This document shows, piece after piece, positions 27,082-34,922 of a DNA stretch of 64,000 nucleotides. The stretch lies in the NCBI GenBank assembly GCA_050953505.1, contig JBMNMU010000001.1, forward strand, positions 1,054,001 through 1,118,000, given 5' to 3'. Source of the DNA: JBMNMU01 sp050953505 (GTDB taxonomy: Bacteria; Bacillota; Clostridia; Peptostreptococcales; Anaerovoracaceae). Positions within the stretch are counted from its first letter, which is position 1. Each line of letters begins with the position of its first letter. The translations under genes and the position numbers were made by a program. The notes under the pieces were generated by a model. That model was not told where the DNA came from and ran no database searches. It worked only from the letters and a program-made list of their open reading frames with translations.

Positions 27082-27276
27082 CTATTTATTATACACTTCA
27101 ATTTTTTGTTTCGCTTCATCTAAGATTTTACTGCAATGCTGATAAAGCTTTAAGCCCTGCTCATAACTTTTTAAAGACTCCTCTAATGTAGTCCCTTCTT
27201 TTTTTAGGTCCTCTGCTGCTTTTTCTAAACCAATTAAAGCTTCTTCAAAGCTTAAGTTATCAATTTTATTAGACAT
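27082..27276 (-). CDS. xseB: Exonuclease VII small subunit
   Basis: A 64-aa helical subunit of exonuclease VII, which degrades single-stranded DNA. Family core: LSFEEALIGLEKAAEDLKKE then EESLKSYEQGLKLYQHC. I start at ATG 27276 because GGGGTG lies 7 nt upstream; the GTG at 27285 overlaps that site. It overlaps the xseA stop by 8 bp, so translation is coupled. Confidence 0.94.
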   Translation of the reverse strand: MSNKIDNLSFEEALIGLEKAAEDLKKEGTTLEESLKSYEQGLKLYQHCSKILDEAKQKIEVYNK

Positions 27277-28486
27277 TTGTTTCACCCCTTACTTCTTGAA
27301 CTTCACAGTGAGCCTGTCCGTCCTTAAAAATAACAGTTAAGCTATCACCTGCTTCAAATTTTTTCGCCGTTCCCGTAAGCAATCCATCACCATCAAGTAT
27401 TGCTGCGTATCCTCTCTCCATTATGTTTTTGGGGTTCAGCGCACTAATGTCCGCCATCAATCGTTCTAATTGATTGGTATGACTTGTCAGTTGTTGATTC
27501 ATGGAATGTTCTATCCCTGAACGCAAGGCTTCTACTTTCATATGTAACATCTGAATGCGATTCCTTAAAGCCTGCTGTAAATTCGTAATATCATTACTTT
27601 TAATTTTAAGCTGAGCATGATTTAGGAAGCTGCTCATCATATGGTTCAGATATTTTTTTCTCTCACTTAACTCTTCTCTAAGGGCTTGCACATCCGGCAC
27701 CGCCATTTGGGCAGCTGCCGTGGGGGTTTCAGCTCTTTTGTCTGCTACAAAATCTGCTATAGTGAAATCCGTTTCATGGCCTACTGCTGAAATAACAGGA
27801 ATAACTGAAGCGAAAATACTTCTAGCAACAATTTCCTCGTTGAAGGCCCATAATTCTTCCATGGAGCCGCCTCCACGGCCCACAATAATTGTATCTATAT
27901 CAGGAAACAATCGATTTACCTCATCGATGGCATGTGCGATCTCAGCTGCTGCATTAGGCCCTTGAACCAAGCAAGGATAAATAAGTATATCCACTATATT
28001 ATTTTTATTCTTAATCACTTTTACAATATCCCGCACTGCTGCTCCGGTTTCAGAGGTAATCACTGCAATTTTCAAAGGAAAGAAAGGGATGTCTTTTTTA
28101 TGTTTTTCATCAAAGAGTCCTTCCTTAGATAATTTTAACTTTAACTTTTCAAAAGCAGCGCTTAGATTTCCTACTCCTTCTACAACAATATCACGTACAT
28201 TAAGTGAATAACTTCCACCTCTCTCATAAAGATAGATATACCCACTTAGCGTGACTTCCATACCATCTTCAAGCTCATAGCGAATGTTTACTAGGTTTTC
28301 AGCAGCCAAGAAACAGTTTATCTTGCTGGTTTCATCCTTTAAACTAAAATAAATGTGTCCACTCCCGTGATACTTCAGGTTTGAAATTTCACCGATTACT
28401 GAAACATTACCTAAAAGGGGATCTGCCTGAAGAATTCTTTTTATGTAGCTATTTAATTGTGATACCTTTACAGGTTTTATGGCCAT
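27269..28486 (-). CDS. xseA: Exonuclease VII large subunit
   Basis: The catalytic subunit of exonuclease VII, 405 aa. An N-terminal OB-fold (VSVIGEISNLKYHGSGHIYF) binds ssDNA; the catalytic core has ITSETGAAVRDI, IIVGRGGGSMEELWAFNEE and SAVGHETDFTIADFVADKRA; a coiled-coil C-terminal half follows from about residue 270. Overlaps the TsaD-like gene by 10 bp and xseB by 8 bp. Confidence 0.97.
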   Translation of the reverse strand: MAIKPVKVSQLNSYIKRILQADPLLGNVSVIGEISNLKYHGSGHIYFSLKDETSKINCFLAAENLVNIRYELEDGMEVTLSGYIYLYERGGSYSLNVRDIVVEGVGNLSAAFEKLKLKLSKEGLFDEKHKKDIPFFPLKIAVITSETGAAVRDIVKVIKNKNNIVDILIYPCLVQGPNAAAEIAHAIDEVNRLFPDIDTIIVGRGGGSMEELWAFNEEIVARSIFASVIPVISAVGHETDFTIADFVADKRAETPTAAAQMAVPDVQALREELSERKKYLNHMMSSFLNHAQLKIKSNDITNLQQALRNRIQMLHMKVEALRSGIEHSMNQQLTSHTNQLERLMADISALNPKNIMERGYAAILDGDGLLTGTAKKFEAGDSLTVIFKDGQAHCEVQEVRGETNV

Positions 28487-29439
28487 AACTTATTCCCTCC
28501 AAGCATTGATATCCCAACTGCATTATCGGATGACAATAGGGGATCTCCAAACTGGATTAAAAGATCCTTTCCTTGAAAATAGTCGGTAATATGTTTTCTA
28601 ATATAACTGCTTGCAGCTACGCCTCCAGTGAAAAGAACAAAAGTACAGCCTGTTTCTTTTACTGCTTCTTCAGTAAGCTGGCACAAGCAGAGGCTAATCT
28701 TATCAAACAACTCCATCACTAATAACTGGTTGTTTTCATTTTCTGCTAATCTGCGCTGGCACTGAGTTTCGATGCCTGAAAGATTTATAAATAAACCATC
28801 CCTAGGAATTTTCTTAAGTTTTTCAACCTCTATGATTGAATGCTTGTTTTTCTCTTCTTGAGCTATTAGATCCATTTCTTTCCCCGCTGGAAATTTCAAA
28901 TTCATAGCTACGCCCACCCGGTCTAGAACCTGTCCGAAGGAAATATCCTTCGAGCCCCCAATAAGCTCATATTCATTGTTTTTGATATACAATAATTCAG
29001 TAGTTCCTCCGGAGAGATGAAATGCTAAGAAATGAGATTCATTATGGAGAGCTCCTCGGTGCTTTATTGCCTCAATATGTCCTTCTTGATGAGAAAATTC
29101 CAATAATGGAACCTCTAGACTGGCTGCTAAAACCTTGCCATAATTCACCCCCGCTTTAAAAACAGGCATGTAAGAGCCTTCCACTGGCCTAGGCCGACTG
29201 GAAACAGCAATGACGCCGATCTGTTCTTTTTCAATTTGCTGAAACAGCTGGGAAATCATCTGAGGGAAATTTTCAAAATGTTGAAAAAGGGCGTAGGATT
29301 GCCGAAGCCCCCTCTCGCCCTGCTTAACTTTCAAAGGTTTACGAACATCTGCTACCACCATTCCGTCTTTATTTGTAATTGCCACGGAGGTTGTGTAATT
29401 ACTGGTGTCGATACCTAAAATATAATTCTTAGCAGACAT
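28477..29439 (-). CDS. TsaD/Kae1-like paralogue
   Basis: A 320-aa ASKHA-fold protein related to TsaD (tRNA t6A synthesis, formerly O-sialoglycoprotein endopeptidase). It keeps the metal ligands: His117 and His121 in SHQEGHIEA and Asp305 in SSDNAVGI, plus LSGGTTELLYI and FTGGVAASSYIR. The N-terminus ILGIDTSNYTTSVAI is the variant seen in a clostridial paralogue that is encoded beside xseA and is distinct from true TsaD. Its function is not known to me. It overlaps nusB by 11 bp and lacks an obvious ribosome binding site, pointing to coupled translation. Confidence 0.8.
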   Translation of the reverse strand: MSAKNYILGIDTSNYTTSVAITNKDGMVVADVRKPLKVKQGERGLRQSYALFQHFENFPQMISQLFQQIEKEQIGVIAVSSRPRPVEGSYMPVFKAGVNYGKVLAASLEVPLLEFSHQEGHIEAIKHRGALHNESHFLAFHLSGGTTELLYIKNNEYELIGGSKDISFGQVLDRVGVAMNLKFPAGKEMDLIAQEEKNKHSIIEVEKLKKIPRDGLFINLSGIETQCQRRLAENENNQLLVMELFDKISLCLCQLTEEAVKETGCTFVLFTGGVAASSYIRKHITDYFQGKDLLIQFGDPLLSSDNAVGISMLGGNKLWP

Positions 29440-29836
29440 TTGTATTTTTTGCGACTCGACCTAAGATACCATTAATGAATTTCCCCGATTCTTCCCCACT
29501 AAATTTCTTTGCCAAATCCACTGCTTCGTTAATTGATGCTGAAACAGGGATGTCTTTTAAATAAAGAATCTCTATGGTAGAAAGTCTTAGTACGGCCAAG
29601 TCTACCTTTGCAATACGATTTATTTTCCAATTATCACTGCTAGATTCAATTAGCCTGTCAACCTCCTCTAAGTTTTGTACAGTTAAATCAAACAGTTTGT
29701 TAAAATATGATAGCTGATCTGAATCCTTCATATATTCTTTTACAAATTTATCCTTAAGTTCCTTAGAATATTCTTTTTGCATATCCATTTGAAACAAAAG
29801 CTGCATATAAAGCTCTCTTGCTTCAGTTCTGCGCAT
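29429..29836 (-). CDS. nusB: Transcription antitermination factor NusB
   Basis: A 135-aa all-helical RNA-binding protein that works with NusE at boxA in rRNA antitermination. Recognisable: TEARELYMQLLFQMDMQ at the N-terminus, WKINRIAKVDLAVLRLSTIE and SINEAVDLAKKFSGEESGKF near the C-terminus. GAGGAGGA lies upstream. It is 3 bp after the Asp23 gene. Confidence 0.95.
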   Translation of the reverse strand: MRRTEARELYMQLLFQMDMQKEYSKELKDKFVKEYMKDSDQLSYFNKLFDLTVQNLEEVDRLIESSSDNWKINRIAKVDLAVLRLSTIEILYLKDIPVSASINEAVDLAKKFSGEESGKFINGILGRVAKNTNVC

Positions 29837-29839
29837 AGG

Positions 29840-30214
29840 CTAATCCTCCTCGCCTTTTTCATCTACAAAGTGTACTCCCTGAACATGAATATTCACCGCT
29901 CTTACCGCTGTATCTGTCATGTGTTCTACTTCTGCCTTTACACTTTTTTGTATATCCCATGCAACCTCTGGTATCTTTACACCATAGTTTACAATCACAT
30001 TTATATCTATAAGAATACCATTTTCATTCTGACTGACTTTTATTCCTCTATAGAGAGGTTCTTTTCCAAAAATATTTTTAGAAATATTTTCTGAAAATCC
30101 GCTACTAAGTTCTGCTACACCAGGGGTCTTTATAGTGGCATTCATAGCACAGATGGCAATGATATCGTCAGATATTTTTACGGTTCCAAGTTTTTCTTCA
30201 GTTGTGACGCTCAT
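29840..30214 (-). CDS. Asp23/Gls24 family envelope stress protein
   Basis: A 124-aa member of the Asp23/Gls24 family (YqhY type), which in Firmicutes is typically encoded before nusB and is tied to acetyl-CoA carboxylase/lipid homeostasis. Core: GTVKISDDIIAICAMNATIK then TPGVAEL, and IDINVIVNYGVKIPEVAWDI. Start at ATG 30214, with GAGGTGAG upstream; the GTG at 30223 lies in that site. First gene of the run that continues to miaA. Confidence 0.9.
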   Translation of the reverse strand: MSVTTEEKLGTVKISDDIIAICAMNATIKTPGVAELSSGFSENISKNIFGKEPLYRGIKVSQNENGILIDINVIVNYGVKIPEVAWDIQKSVKAEVEHMTDTAVRAVNIHVQGVHFVDEKGEED

Positions 30215-30232
30215 CCATCTCACCTCGGAATA

Positions 30233-30261
30233 ATTATAGCAGAAAAGGCTGTAACAAACAA
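30233..30261 (-). promoter_or_regulatory. Promoter for asp23-nusB run
   Basis: Minus strand TTGTTT (30256-30261), 17-bp spacer, TATAAT (30233-30238). The predicted start near 30226 leaves only about a 12-nt leader, and the -35 lies inside the spoIIIAH terminator. Confidence 0.45.
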
Positions 30262-30298
30262 TAATTTAGCTTTACGAAGTCTAAATTTTGTACAGCCT
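30239..30298 (-). terminator. Terminator after spoIIIAH
   Basis: Outer stem AGGCTGTA (30246-30253) / TACAGCCT (30291-30298) and inner stem AATTTAG / CTAAATT form a long interrupted hairpin; on the minus strand it is followed by TTTTCTGC. It closes the spoIIIAC-AH transcript. Confidence 0.75.
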
Positions 30299-30308
30299 CT
30301 CTCTTGAT

Positions 30309-30989
30309 CTAAAATTTACTTTGAATTACAATCTGGCCTGCACTTCTTCCCGTTTCTCTCATAACGATATCACATATTTTCGCAACGTCTGATTGGGTTA
30401 TTTCCTGTTTATTTACAGTAACAGTAATAGAGTTATCAGTCATCAGTACCAAGGTTTCAGGAAAACCTTTATTTTCAATCAGATTTTCTATGGTTCTTTC
30501 TTTTTCCATGTACTCAATTATTTTTAGCTTTTGTTGTGTTGCATTGTTCTTTTCAGGCCCATCCTTTGTTTCAGCGATAACATCTGTCAGCATGGATATA
30601 ACCTGATTCCTATCCATATTGATGGTTGCCCTCTTTTCCTCAAAATATGTATCTGCATTGGCAAGATCAGCATAATTATCAGAGGTAACAATTACGCTGC
30701 TATCCAAGGCGCCATCTGCCATTGCATCACTTTCTGCTGCCCCTTCGTCTGTTGATTCATTTTTTTCTAATGCAGCATCTGTGCTTGATCCGGGCACCTG
30801 TGATAAGCTGAGGCTATCCACTAAAACATCACCATCATGCTTATTAATTTGTTGCATTTCATATTCTGTGTATTCCGCAGAGGCAGCCAGGTTTTGATCA
30901 TTAGATAATTTATTATTTGCAACCCCCACGACAGCGATTAGTGCCAGTAGACCTAACAATACTATTTTTTTACGTCTTGTGAACTCCAT
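30309..30989 (-). CDS. spoIIIAH: Stage III sporulation protein AH
   Basis: A mother-cell membrane protein whose extracellular domain meets forespore SpoIIQ to form the A-Q channel. The 226-aa protein has one N-terminal membrane helix (KKIVLLGLLALIAVVGVANN), a long acidic linker (about 40-100) and a C-terminal YscJ/FliF-like domain ending ICDIVMRETGRSAGQIVIQS. Last gene of the spoIIIAC-AH unit and followed by a terminator. GGGGG lies upstream of the start. Confidence 0.93.
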   Translation of the reverse strand: MEFTRRKKIVLLGLLALIAVVGVANNKLSNDQNLAASAEYTEYEMQQINKHDGDVLVDSLSLSQVPGSSTDAALEKNESTDEGAAESDAMADGALDSSVIVTSDNYADLANADTYFEEKRATINMDRNQVISMLTDVIAETKDGPEKNNATQQKLKIIEYMEKERTIENLIENKGFPETLVLMTDNSITVTVNKQEITQSDVAKICDIVMRETGRSAGQIVIQSKF

Positions 30990-31041
30990 ATAATTACCCC
31001 CATTTAAATTAATAATTATAGACCATAAAATCTACACATTG

Positions 31042-31494
31042 CTACTTTTTCTCAAATACCATCACATTAGCAGCAGGTATATCAAATACAGATGCGACTG
31101 CATTTATTATGCTGCTCTGTACGATTGGATTTCCAGCTCCTTCTGCAGTCACAATCACTCCTTCCACCCTTCGGGAATTCTTTGCATTTTCGCTGCTAAA
31201 CACGTCTTTTGCATCTTCGTTCTGTTCATATGAAATCATAACCCGCACAGCGCCGACACCCTTAATTTCACTTAAAATTTGTTCAAGTCGAATTTCTTCG
31301 TCCGTTGCCAGTATCCCGCCACTTGTTTCCAGGTATTCAGTTCCTCCATCTAAGTCCACAATTTGCTGCCTTCCATCTTTACTTTGTGTCAATACGTCAA
31401 ATAGTAACAATGCAGCTACTGCTATAAACACCACTGTGACAAGCTTTATCAGCAAATCTTTAAGGAATTTGTCGTTCTTAAGTTTTTCCCACAT
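31042..31494 (-). CDS. spoIIIAG: Stage III sporulation protein AG
   Basis: A 150-aa ring-forming component of the SpoIIIA-SpoIIQ channel. One N-terminal membrane helix (LVTVVFIAVAALLLFDVL) precedes an extracellular ring-building domain (LEQILSEIKGVGAVRVMISY ... RRVEGVIVTAEGAGNPIVQ). It is shorter than Bacillus SpoIIIAG (about 230 aa), mainly in the region before the ring domain. AAGGAGGA precedes the ATG. Confidence 0.92.
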   Translation of the reverse strand: MWEKLKNDKFLKDLLIKLVTVVFIAVAALLLFDVLTQSKDGRQQIVDLDGGTEYLETSGGILATDEEIRLEQILSEIKGVGAVRVMISYEQNEDAKDVFSSENAKNSRRVEGVIVTAEGAGNPIVQSSIINAVASVFDIPAANVMVFEKK

Positions 31495-31534
31495 TATTTA
31501 TCCTCCTTATAAATATATATTTGTATATTTGGCT

Positions 31535-31702
31535 TTATTCCAGGAAAATTGCTAAGGGTGACAATATTATTACCATAATTATCAGAGAAAAAATGAATTT
31601 TAAATATTTTTTCATATTCCCTTCGGGCATTAAAATCTCAATAAATGAAACGGCAACTATGATTATAAATATATTCTTAACCCATTCTTTTACTATTTCC
31701 AA
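31535..31702 (-). CDS. spoIIIAF: Truncated SpoIIIAF (membrane segments only)
   Basis: A 55-residue ORF I translated from TTG 31702, which overlaps the spoIIIAE stop and has GGAGGTGG 6 nt upstream. It starts (M)EIVKEWVKNIFIIIVAVSF and has two hydrophobic segments around a MPEGNMKKYLKF turn, exactly the N-terminal layout of SpoIIIAF. The protein stops at TAA 31535, whereas Bacillus SpoIIIAF is about 206 aa with a C-terminal ring-building domain. Only 40 nt separate the stop from spoIIIAG, so there is no room for the missing domain. Confidence 0.75.
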   Translation of the reverse strand: MEIVKEWVKNIFIIIVAVSFIEILMPEGNMKKYLKFIFSLIIMVIILSPLAIFLE

Positions 31703-32784
31703 AGGCTTCCACCTCCAATACCTATAATAATGGTTAGGAAGATGAGAAACATTATTGCTCCCAAAAGGAGAATAACCGCCAATGTTATTACTGTGCTGCC
31801 TACTTCACTTAAACAATCTGAAATAGTTTTAGTTCCGATAGGTTCAATGATGATTGCTGTAACTTTAAAGACCAAAGCGATTGCTAATATTTTCAACATA
31901 GGCACGATGAGAAGTGTAATAATGATCAGAAGTCCAAATATACCCACTCCATTTTTTATTAGAGCAGAGCAGCTAAGAATTAGATCTATGGAATCCGCAG
32001 CAAAGCCACCTACAATTGGGACAAAATTATCAACAGAATATTTTGCAGTCTTTGCCAGCATGCCATCTGCTGACTTTGTTACCACCCCTTGGATTGCCGT
32101 TAAACCGGAAAACAAAGTTACCATAAGACCCATAGCAAATATTGCAAAATTTCTCATAAATATGCCTAGTTTTTTCACATAATCCCTTTCGGATAAGCTG
32201 TTTACCAATAAAAAAATACAAGATAAGTAAACTGCTGGCATGATGATTTTTTGTAATGCAGTACTAAAAATTGTTGTAGCAGCTACTATAAAGGGATTTA
32301 AAATCCCCCCGGAGGTAAGGCCTCCCATGGCAATCAATAGCGGAATCAAAACTGGCAAGAGAACTTGCATGACGATAGACATGGTATCTATTGCCTCACT
32401 GCAGATGGCGTAAATATCCATAAAAATCTTTAGACAAAGGGCGATTACGCTACAGCTACAGATGATAATTCCTAGGTTGGATACTGTATCATTTCCAAAG
32501 GAAGTAGATAAGTTTGTTAATAGACCTATAATAATACAGATAATCACCAGCTGGACTCCAAGAATAATACTTCCTCTAATTTCATGAAGAAACAGATCTC
32601 CTATGGCAACCAGGACATCATTCAGGTCAAATATGGGTTTCCCGGCAAGAAGACTCTTAATGATTTCCTCTGGTGATGTACTTGTAAATATATTTCCATT
32701 CTTTGAAGCAATATGGAAAAGCTCCTGGATTTCTTCCATATCCATTGAAGCTAGTTGCTCCTTCACAATTTCCTCTACAACCAT
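31693..32784 (-). CDS. spoIIIAE: Stage III sporulation protein AE
   Basis: A 363-aa polytopic membrane protein of the SpoIIIA complex, possibly the translocation pore. Many hydrophobic segments are visible from about residue 75, and the family signature ALQKIIMPAVYLSCIFLLVN followed by VPIVGGFAADSIDLIL. The N-terminus (MVVEEIVKEQLASMDMEEIQ) has no signal peptide, unlike the 399-aa Bacillus protein; an in-frame TAA shortly upstream rules out a longer version. The ribosome binding site AGGAGGTGG is about 12 nt from the ATG. Confidence 0.93.
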   Translation of the reverse strand: MVVEEIVKEQLASMDMEEIQELFHIASKNGNIFTSTSPEEIIKSLLAGKPIFDLNDVLVAIGDLFLHEIRGSIILGVQLVIICIIIGLLTNLSTSFGNDTVSNLGIIICSCSVIALCLKIFMDIYAICSEAIDTMSIVMQVLLPVLIPLLIAMGGLTSGGILNPFIVAATTIFSTALQKIIMPAVYLSCIFLLVNSLSERDYVKKLGIFMRNFAIFAMGLMVTLFSGLTAIQGVVTKSADGMLAKTAKYSVDNFVPIVGGFAADSIDLILSCSALIKNGVGIFGLLIIITLLIVPMLKILAIALVFKVTAIIIEPIGTKTISDCLSEVGSTVITLAVILLLGAIMFLIFLTIIIGIGGGSLWK

Positions 32785-32840
32785 GATTTACATCACCACC
32801 TCCTAAGTATTATGATAAAATGCATTGCATGTAATAACCC

Positions 32841-33236
32841 TTAGCTGGGAAGCATTAGATTTATTAGCTCAATCACTGCTACTATCACAGGAACAGCAAG
32901 ATAGAAAATTATGATTTTTCCTGCAAGTTCTACCTTGGTTGCTATGGCAGATTCTCCTGAATCCCTACAAATTTGTGCTGCAAAATCTGCCACGTAGGCA
33001 ACTGCTAGGACTTTTATGATAATAGGAAAAAAATTCCGACCATAGCTGATTTCATCATAAATGGATCTTAGGAACTCAAAAACAGCTGATAGCTTGTATA
33101 TAATCATGGCAAAAATAATCATCACCGTAGCCACAACCACATAGGTTGCAAACTCTGGTCTACTGTTTTTTACCATAGATGCTGTTATTACTCCGCAAAT
33201 CCCTATCGCCGCAATTTTGAAAATATCCATATCCAT
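32841..33236 (-). CDS. spoIIIAD: Stage III sporulation protein AD
   Basis: A 131-aa membrane protein with the start MDMDIFKIAAIGICGVIT and four hydrophobic segments, related to SpoIIIAC. Part of the mother-cell channel complex. GGGGTG upstream of the ATG. It lies 21 bp after spoIIIAC and 56 bp before spoIIIAE. Confidence 0.93.
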   Translation of the reverse strand: MDMDIFKIAAIGICGVITASMVKNSRPEFATYVVVATVMIIFAMIIYKLSAVFEFLRSIYDEISYGRNFFPIIIKVLAVAYVADFAAQICRDSGESAIATKVELAGKIIIFYLAVPVIVAVIELINLMLPS

Positions 33237-33257
33237 CTTTACACCCCTAGTGATTGT

Positions 33258-33458
33258 CTATATTTGAAATAGAGTTTTAACAGTATTAAAAAAATCATTG
33301 ATCATATTTACAATTAAAAAAAGTACTACTATAATGCCTGCAAGTGTAGTCATCATGGCCTGATCCTCCCTGCCGGCTCTTATAAGTACCTGGTTCAACA
33401 CTGCAACGATGATGCCGATAGCAGCAATTTTAAAGATAATATCAACGTTTAAGTCCAT
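33258..33458 (-). CDS. spoIIIAC: Stage III sporulation protein AC
   Basis: A 66-aa protein with two membrane helices (MDLNVDIIFKIAAIGIIVAV and TLAGIIVVLFLIVNMIN). I start at ATG 33458 because GGAGAGGAG is 7 nt upstream and this gives the normal family length; ATG 33464 is possible. It is the first gene after the interruption in the spoIIIA locus, so it needs its own promoter or readthrough. Confidence 0.9.
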   Translation of the reverse strand: MDLNVDIIFKIAAIGIIVAVLNQVLIRAGREDQAMMTTLAGIIVVLFLIVNMINDFFNTVKTLFQI

Positions 33459-33530
33459 AAACATGCTCCTCTCCGGTTCCTTCAAATTTTAATCCTTGAG
33501 TTCCTCATTACATGATATTCTATGGACAAG

Positions 33531-33538
33531 ATTTTATG
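33531..33538 (-). promoter_or_regulatory. Possible sigma-E -10 for spoIIIAC-AH
   Basis: CATAAAAT on the minus strand is one change from the sigma-E -10 CATACAAT and lies about 70 nt before spoIIIAC. The matching -35 is weak (GAAATCT), so this is tentative. Confidence 0.25.
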
Positions 33539-33569
33539 CTTATAAAAGTTTTAGATTTCATCCTGGTCT

Positions 33570-33768
33570 GGGCGGATGCATTGGCTGCGATTTCACAGGC
33601 TGGTCAGGATTTTGATACTCTAAACGCTTGAATTTCGCCATGTTCAGACTGTCAAACAAACCAACTTTTACCGTGTTTGACAGGAGCTGAACATGTCGCT
33701 CAATTTCAGCGGAGAGTATGACAAAATCCCTCCGACAGCCGGTTCAACCGCAGCCAGTGCATCCGTCC
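33570..33768. repeat. 199-nt imperfect palindrome
   Basis: Left arm 33570-33658 and right arm 33674-33768 are reverse complements over most of their length. Matching blocks include CGGATGCA, TGGCTGCG, GGATTTTG, ATACTCT, ATGTTCAG and TGTCAAACA, ending in a 15-nt loop. It fills most of the gap between the XdhC-like gene's terminator and spoIIIAC, and it is visibly richer in G+C than its flanks. No ORF is present. It could be a palindromic mobile-element remnant or a structured RNA. The rest of 33459-33868 contains that terminator and a short leader for spoIIIAC. Confidence 0.8.
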
Positions 33769-33792
33769 AATTACTACAATACAAACTGTAGC

Positions 33793-33840
33793 AAAAACTA
33801 ATAAGCTGATATCTTCCTTTAAGGTAGACATCAGCTTATT
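33793..33840 (-). terminator. Terminator after the XdhC-like gene
   Basis: 11-bp perfect stem AATAAGCTGAT / ATCAGCTTATT (33800-33810 with 33830-33840); on the minus strand TTAGTTTTTG follows. Confidence 0.8.
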
Positions 33841-33868
33841 TAAATTTTATTTATTTAGTTCTTGTCCT

Positions 33869-34921
33869 TTAAAACAGATCATCCTCTATCAATACCTTCA
33901 TGACTCCTCCGCACACCATGCCTTCATCCTCTGCTACATCCCCTGTCATGTCTATGGTTTGTACCTCATATTTACCTGTACCGATAATATCCATGGCGTT
34001 TTGGATAACGGCCCCCTCACTACAGCCTCCGCCTATACTTCCGATGATTCTCCCGTTAGAGAATACCACCATTTTAGCGCCAGGTCCTCTTGGTACGGAG
34101 CCTAAGGCAGAAATCACTGTCACAATGGATCGCATTTCCTTTGGATGACTAGACAAATAATTAATGACTCTGTAATCTAAATCCGATCTGTTAATATATT
34201 TTTCTCCCCCTGCTGCCCCTTGATGCCCTCCTAGCCGTTTTCGCTCAATTATTTGTGCCAGTATGGAGATTGCTATCTCTTCAGGAGTAATGGCGCCAAT
34301 CCTTAAGCCAATGGGAGTGCAGACTCGTTCTAGACGCTGGGCATCATAACCTTCTTCAACGAGTAATTTTTTTAATGCCGTTACTCTTCGCATGGAACCG
34401 ATCATTCCTAAATAAATGGTTTCATCATATGTAAGTAGCTTTCGAAGACAGGTTGCATCATGAGTATGGCCCCTTGTAATAATGACTAGGTAGTCTGTCT
34501 CTGTGATATTCAATTGCTCTATGGCATTTTCAAAGGAGTCACATATAACATGGGTAGCATGAGGAAAGCGTTTTTCATTAGCAAAAGCCAAGCGATCATC
34601 TACTACTGTAACGGAGAATCCTATCTTTGCACCAAATTCTACAACAGGCAATGCAATATGTCCTCCGCCAAATACCACAAGCCTTTCTTCCTTATAAAAG
34701 GGTTCCAAGAATATATCGTTGTCTTCATTTTTTATGACCTTTGGCATGCCTTCAAGAAGAACTTCTTTGGCTGTTTCCTTTAGTTCCTCTGGAGCATCAT
34801 TAAGGGACCAAAGCTGTCTTTCCATGCTTTCTATACTTCCTTGGGGGGCTCTAAGGTGGGTAGCCTGTATCAATCTTTGTTCTTTACCTAACCTGTTTTC
34901 AATTTCTTTGTACAAATTCAT
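33869..34921 (-). CDS. XdhC/CoxI family molybdenum-enzyme maturation protein
   Basis: A 350-aa protein with an XdhC Rossmann domain first (LVVFGGGHIALPVVEFGAKI ... IITRGHTHDATCLRKLL ... LGMIGSMRRV) and a CoxI/XdhC N-type domain last (ISALGSVPRGPGAKMVVFSN, GSIGGGCSEGAV, CGGVMKVL). The order of the two domains is reversed relative to classical XdhC. XdhC binds sulfurated molybdenum cofactor and inserts it in xanthine dehydrogenase-type enzymes. The start at ATG 34921 (GGAGG upstream) is 1 nt from the cysteine desulfurase stop, so the two are coupled. No molybdenum hydroxylase is in the window. Confidence 0.85.
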   Translation of the reverse strand: MNLYKEIENRLGKEQRLIQATHLRAPQGSIESMERQLWSLNDAPEELKETAKEVLLEGMPKVIKNEDNDIFLEPFYKEERLVVFGGGHIALPVVEFGAKIGFSVTVVDDRLAFANEKRFPHATHVICDSFENAIEQLNITETDYLVIITRGHTHDATCLRKLLTYDETIYLGMIGSMRRVTALKKLLVEEGYDAQRLERVCTPIGLRIGAITPEEIAISILAQIIERKRLGGHQGAAGGEKYINRSDLDYRVINYLSSHPKEMRSIVTVISALGSVPRGPGAKMVVFSNGRIIGSIGGGCSEGAVIQNAMDIIGTGKYEVQTIDMTGDVAEDEGMVCGGVMKVLIEDDLF

Positions 34922-34922
34922 C

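Noticed and set aside
32603..32806. + strand ORF antisense to spoIIIAE, and similar frames elsewhere
   Set aside because: Shadows of real genes caused by codon bias; no start signals.
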